Part shown: positions 7,501-8,603 of the stretch, piece after piece
Layout: each line of letters opens with the position of its first letter
Position numbering within the stretch: the stretch's first letter is position 1
Assembly: GCA_030616195.1 (NCBI GenBank)
Contig: JAUWXW010000055.1
Span: forward strand, 1-8,603
DNA length: 8,603 nucleotides
Source of the DNA: Chloroflexota bacterium
GTDB taxonomy: Bacteria > Chloroflexota > Dehalococcoidia > RBG-13-53-26
Direction: 5' to 3'
Program-made: the position numbers and the translations under genes
The notes under the pieces: generated by a model
Seen by the model: the letters and a program-made list of their open reading frames with translations, nothing else
Told to the model about the DNA's origin: nothing
The model's database searches: none

Positions 7501-8603
7501 TTGACAGCGTTTTCTGAAAAAGGCGTTTTTCTCTGTGAGTGCCACGGCAAGGTGAGCGGAGTCTTGCCGATGGATGTGGTATGCCGGTTTCTACAACACA
7601 GGCACCCAGGCCTGCCTGTCATTGTGGCTGACGATCTCTGCCAGCCTGGAGTTCTGCCTGGGCTGATTCAAGAGCACGGAATCAAACCGGTAGTACTTGG
7701 GGCTTGCTCGCAGCTCAGTTCAAAGCTGCGTTTCTGGGAAGAGCCAGAGGAGGCTGCTGTCGATCCATTTTCCGTCAGGATAGTCGATCTGCTGAGAGAA
7801 GCAACCTCCGCGTGGGGCGCCGCCGACCTGGTTGACAGGGTCAAGCTGCTGCTATGGGCTCAGGTAACGCGGCAGGCCAGGTTCAATAATGTACCCGAGC
7901 AGGCGCTGAAAGTGCATTTCACCAGACCTCTAGGTGAGATCAGTCGACGTCAGTTCTTTGAGATGCTCCTGCCCCGATATCAGGTGATCCCCTATGTCCG
8001 GCCGGAGAAGTGTGTTGGCGGGCAAAGGTGTCACCTTTGCCAGGAGATCTGTGCCTCTAGTGCCGTAGTGATTGATGATAACGAGGTTTTGATCGATAAG
8101 CTCAGGTGTCAAGGTTGTGGTGCCTGCGCTGCCATCTGTCCCCACCAGGCCATATCCCATCCCACCTTCTCCCTCGCCCAACTGGACGTGGAGATGGAGG
8201 GGCTGCTTCTTTCTGACGGCGACATGCTGGAGCCAAGACTAATTGCAATCACCTGTCAAAGCTGTCTGGCTTCCTTTGGTAGGAGCGAGATAAGCCCCTT
8301 TAGTTACGCCCCGAACATGCTGCCCTTAGAGGTCCCGTGCCTGGCCATGATCCCGCCCTGGCTGATGCTGCGTGCCTTTGACCTTGGGGCCCAGGGGCTG
8401 GCAATCATCTCAAACAAGGAAATGTGCCAGCTTGGTCTCGACTGCGACCAGTGGCAGGGGAGAGTTCGATTCGTGCAGGAGTTGCTTGAGCAGTGGGGCG
8501 TTGAACCGGAGCGCATAAGGGCTTTTGACGGCAGCGGGCTGGAGCCAGAGCTAGCCCCATTCGCTCAGCAGGTTGCCCAACTGCCCCCGACATTGCTCAG
8601 GTC
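7501..8603 (+). CDS. HdrA N-terminal domain / 2x[4Fe-4S] ferredoxin / MvhD-like fusion protein, without FAD domain (partial, runs off the right edge)
   Basis: At least 367 residues with three parts. Residues 8-125 resemble the N-terminal domain of heterodisulfide reductase HdrA: GVFLCECHG at 8-16, ADDLCQPG at 43-50, then VVLGACS at 64-70. Residues 168-220 form a two-cluster ferredoxin with C171-x5-C177-x2-C180-x3-C184 and C203-x2-C206-x2-C209-x3-C213-P. Residues about 247-345 resemble MvhD, the hydrogenase iron-sulfur subunit that takes electrons into HdrA, with C252/C255, C280, C309 and C315, then ELLEQWGVEPERIR. The GxGxxG FAD module that HdrA and QmoA/QmoB carry after the first domain is missing; a 40-residue linker takes its place. 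No signal peptide is seen, so it should be cytoplasmic. The gene starts six bases after the NrfD gene. Its likely role is electron relay between soluble Hdr/hydrogenase-type partners and the membrane complex. The domain calls are from remembered motifs and the exact job is inferred. Confidence 0.82.
   Translation, partial: MTAFSEKGVFLCECHGKVSGVLPMDVVCRFLQHRHPGLPVIVADDLCQPGVLPGLIQEHGIKPVVLGACSQLSSKLRFWEEPEEAAVDPFSVRIVDLLREATSAWGAADLVDRVKLLLWAQVTRQARFNNVPEQALKVHFTRPLGEISRRQFFEMLLPRYQVIPYVRPEKCVGGQRCHLCQEICASSAVVIDDNEVLIDKLRCQGCGACAAICPHQAISHPTFSLAQLDVEMEGLLLSDGDMLEPRLIAITCQSCLASFGRSEISPFSYAPNMLPLEVPCLAMIPPWLMLRAFDLGAQGLAIISNKEMCQLGLDCDQWQGRVRFVQELLEQWGVEPERIRAFDGSGLEPELAPFAQQVAQLPPTLLR

Noticed and set aside
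7501..7530. TTGACA at 7501 as a promoter -35 box
   Set aside because: No acceptable -10 lies 16-18 bases downstream, and the same bases are the TTG start and second codon of the fusion gene with a proper ribosome binding site.

Overview
The window holds two back-to-back transcription units. The left half (about 1-3084) is read on the minus strand, and the right half (3353 to the window end) on the plus strand. They meet in a 268-base divergent promoter region. The base composition is moderate in G+C. Redox enzymes typical of anaerobes are present, as is GatCAB-type tRNA amidation and a short interspersed repeat of the 'GTCATTGCGAGGAGCG...' kind. Together these suggest an anaerobic bacterium, perhaps a Dehalococcoidia-like Chloroflexota from sediment or subsurface. 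That placement is a guess from gene style; no rRNA or other phylogenetic marker was analysed.

Minus strand, in transcription order: gatC and gatA (subunits of the Asp/Glu-tRNA amidotransferase) lie behind a strong promoter with an extended -10 element. A 249-base spacer carries the interspersed repeat and a weak candidate promoter. Next comes a 159-residue unrecognised protein with a possible PD-(D/E)xK nuclease-like core. Last is the N-terminal two hundred or so residues of a phytoene-desaturase-like FAD oxidoreductase that runs off the left edge. gatB is not in the window.

Plus strand: a consensus-like promoter (TTGACA, 18 bases, TATGAT) precedes four tightly packed genes. (1) A Tat-exported molybdopterin oxidoreductase with one N-terminal [4Fe-4S] site. 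(2) A 16-cysteine, four-cluster ferredoxin-like subunit. (3) A NrfD/PsrC-type membrane subunit with about ten helices. (4) A TTG-started protein, missed if only ATG/GTG starts are considered, that runs off the right edge. It joins an HdrA-type N-terminal domain, a two-cluster ferredoxin domain and an MvhD-type (hydrogenase iron-sulfur subunit) domain, with no FAD domain. Genes 1-3 form a complete complex iron-sulfur molybdoenzyme (CISM, polysulfide/thiosulfate/DMSO reductase-like), exchanging electrons between an extracytoplasmic substrate and membrane quinone. Gene 4 has no export signal and suggests a cytoplasmic Hdr/Mvh-like electron partner.

The most interesting part is this pairing of a CISM with a FAD-less HdrA-ferredoxin-MvhD fusion. 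The catalytic subunit also lacks a cysteine or selenocysteine where PsrA/PhsA/formate dehydrogenases carry the molybdenum ligand, so its substrate cannot be assigned from family resemblance.
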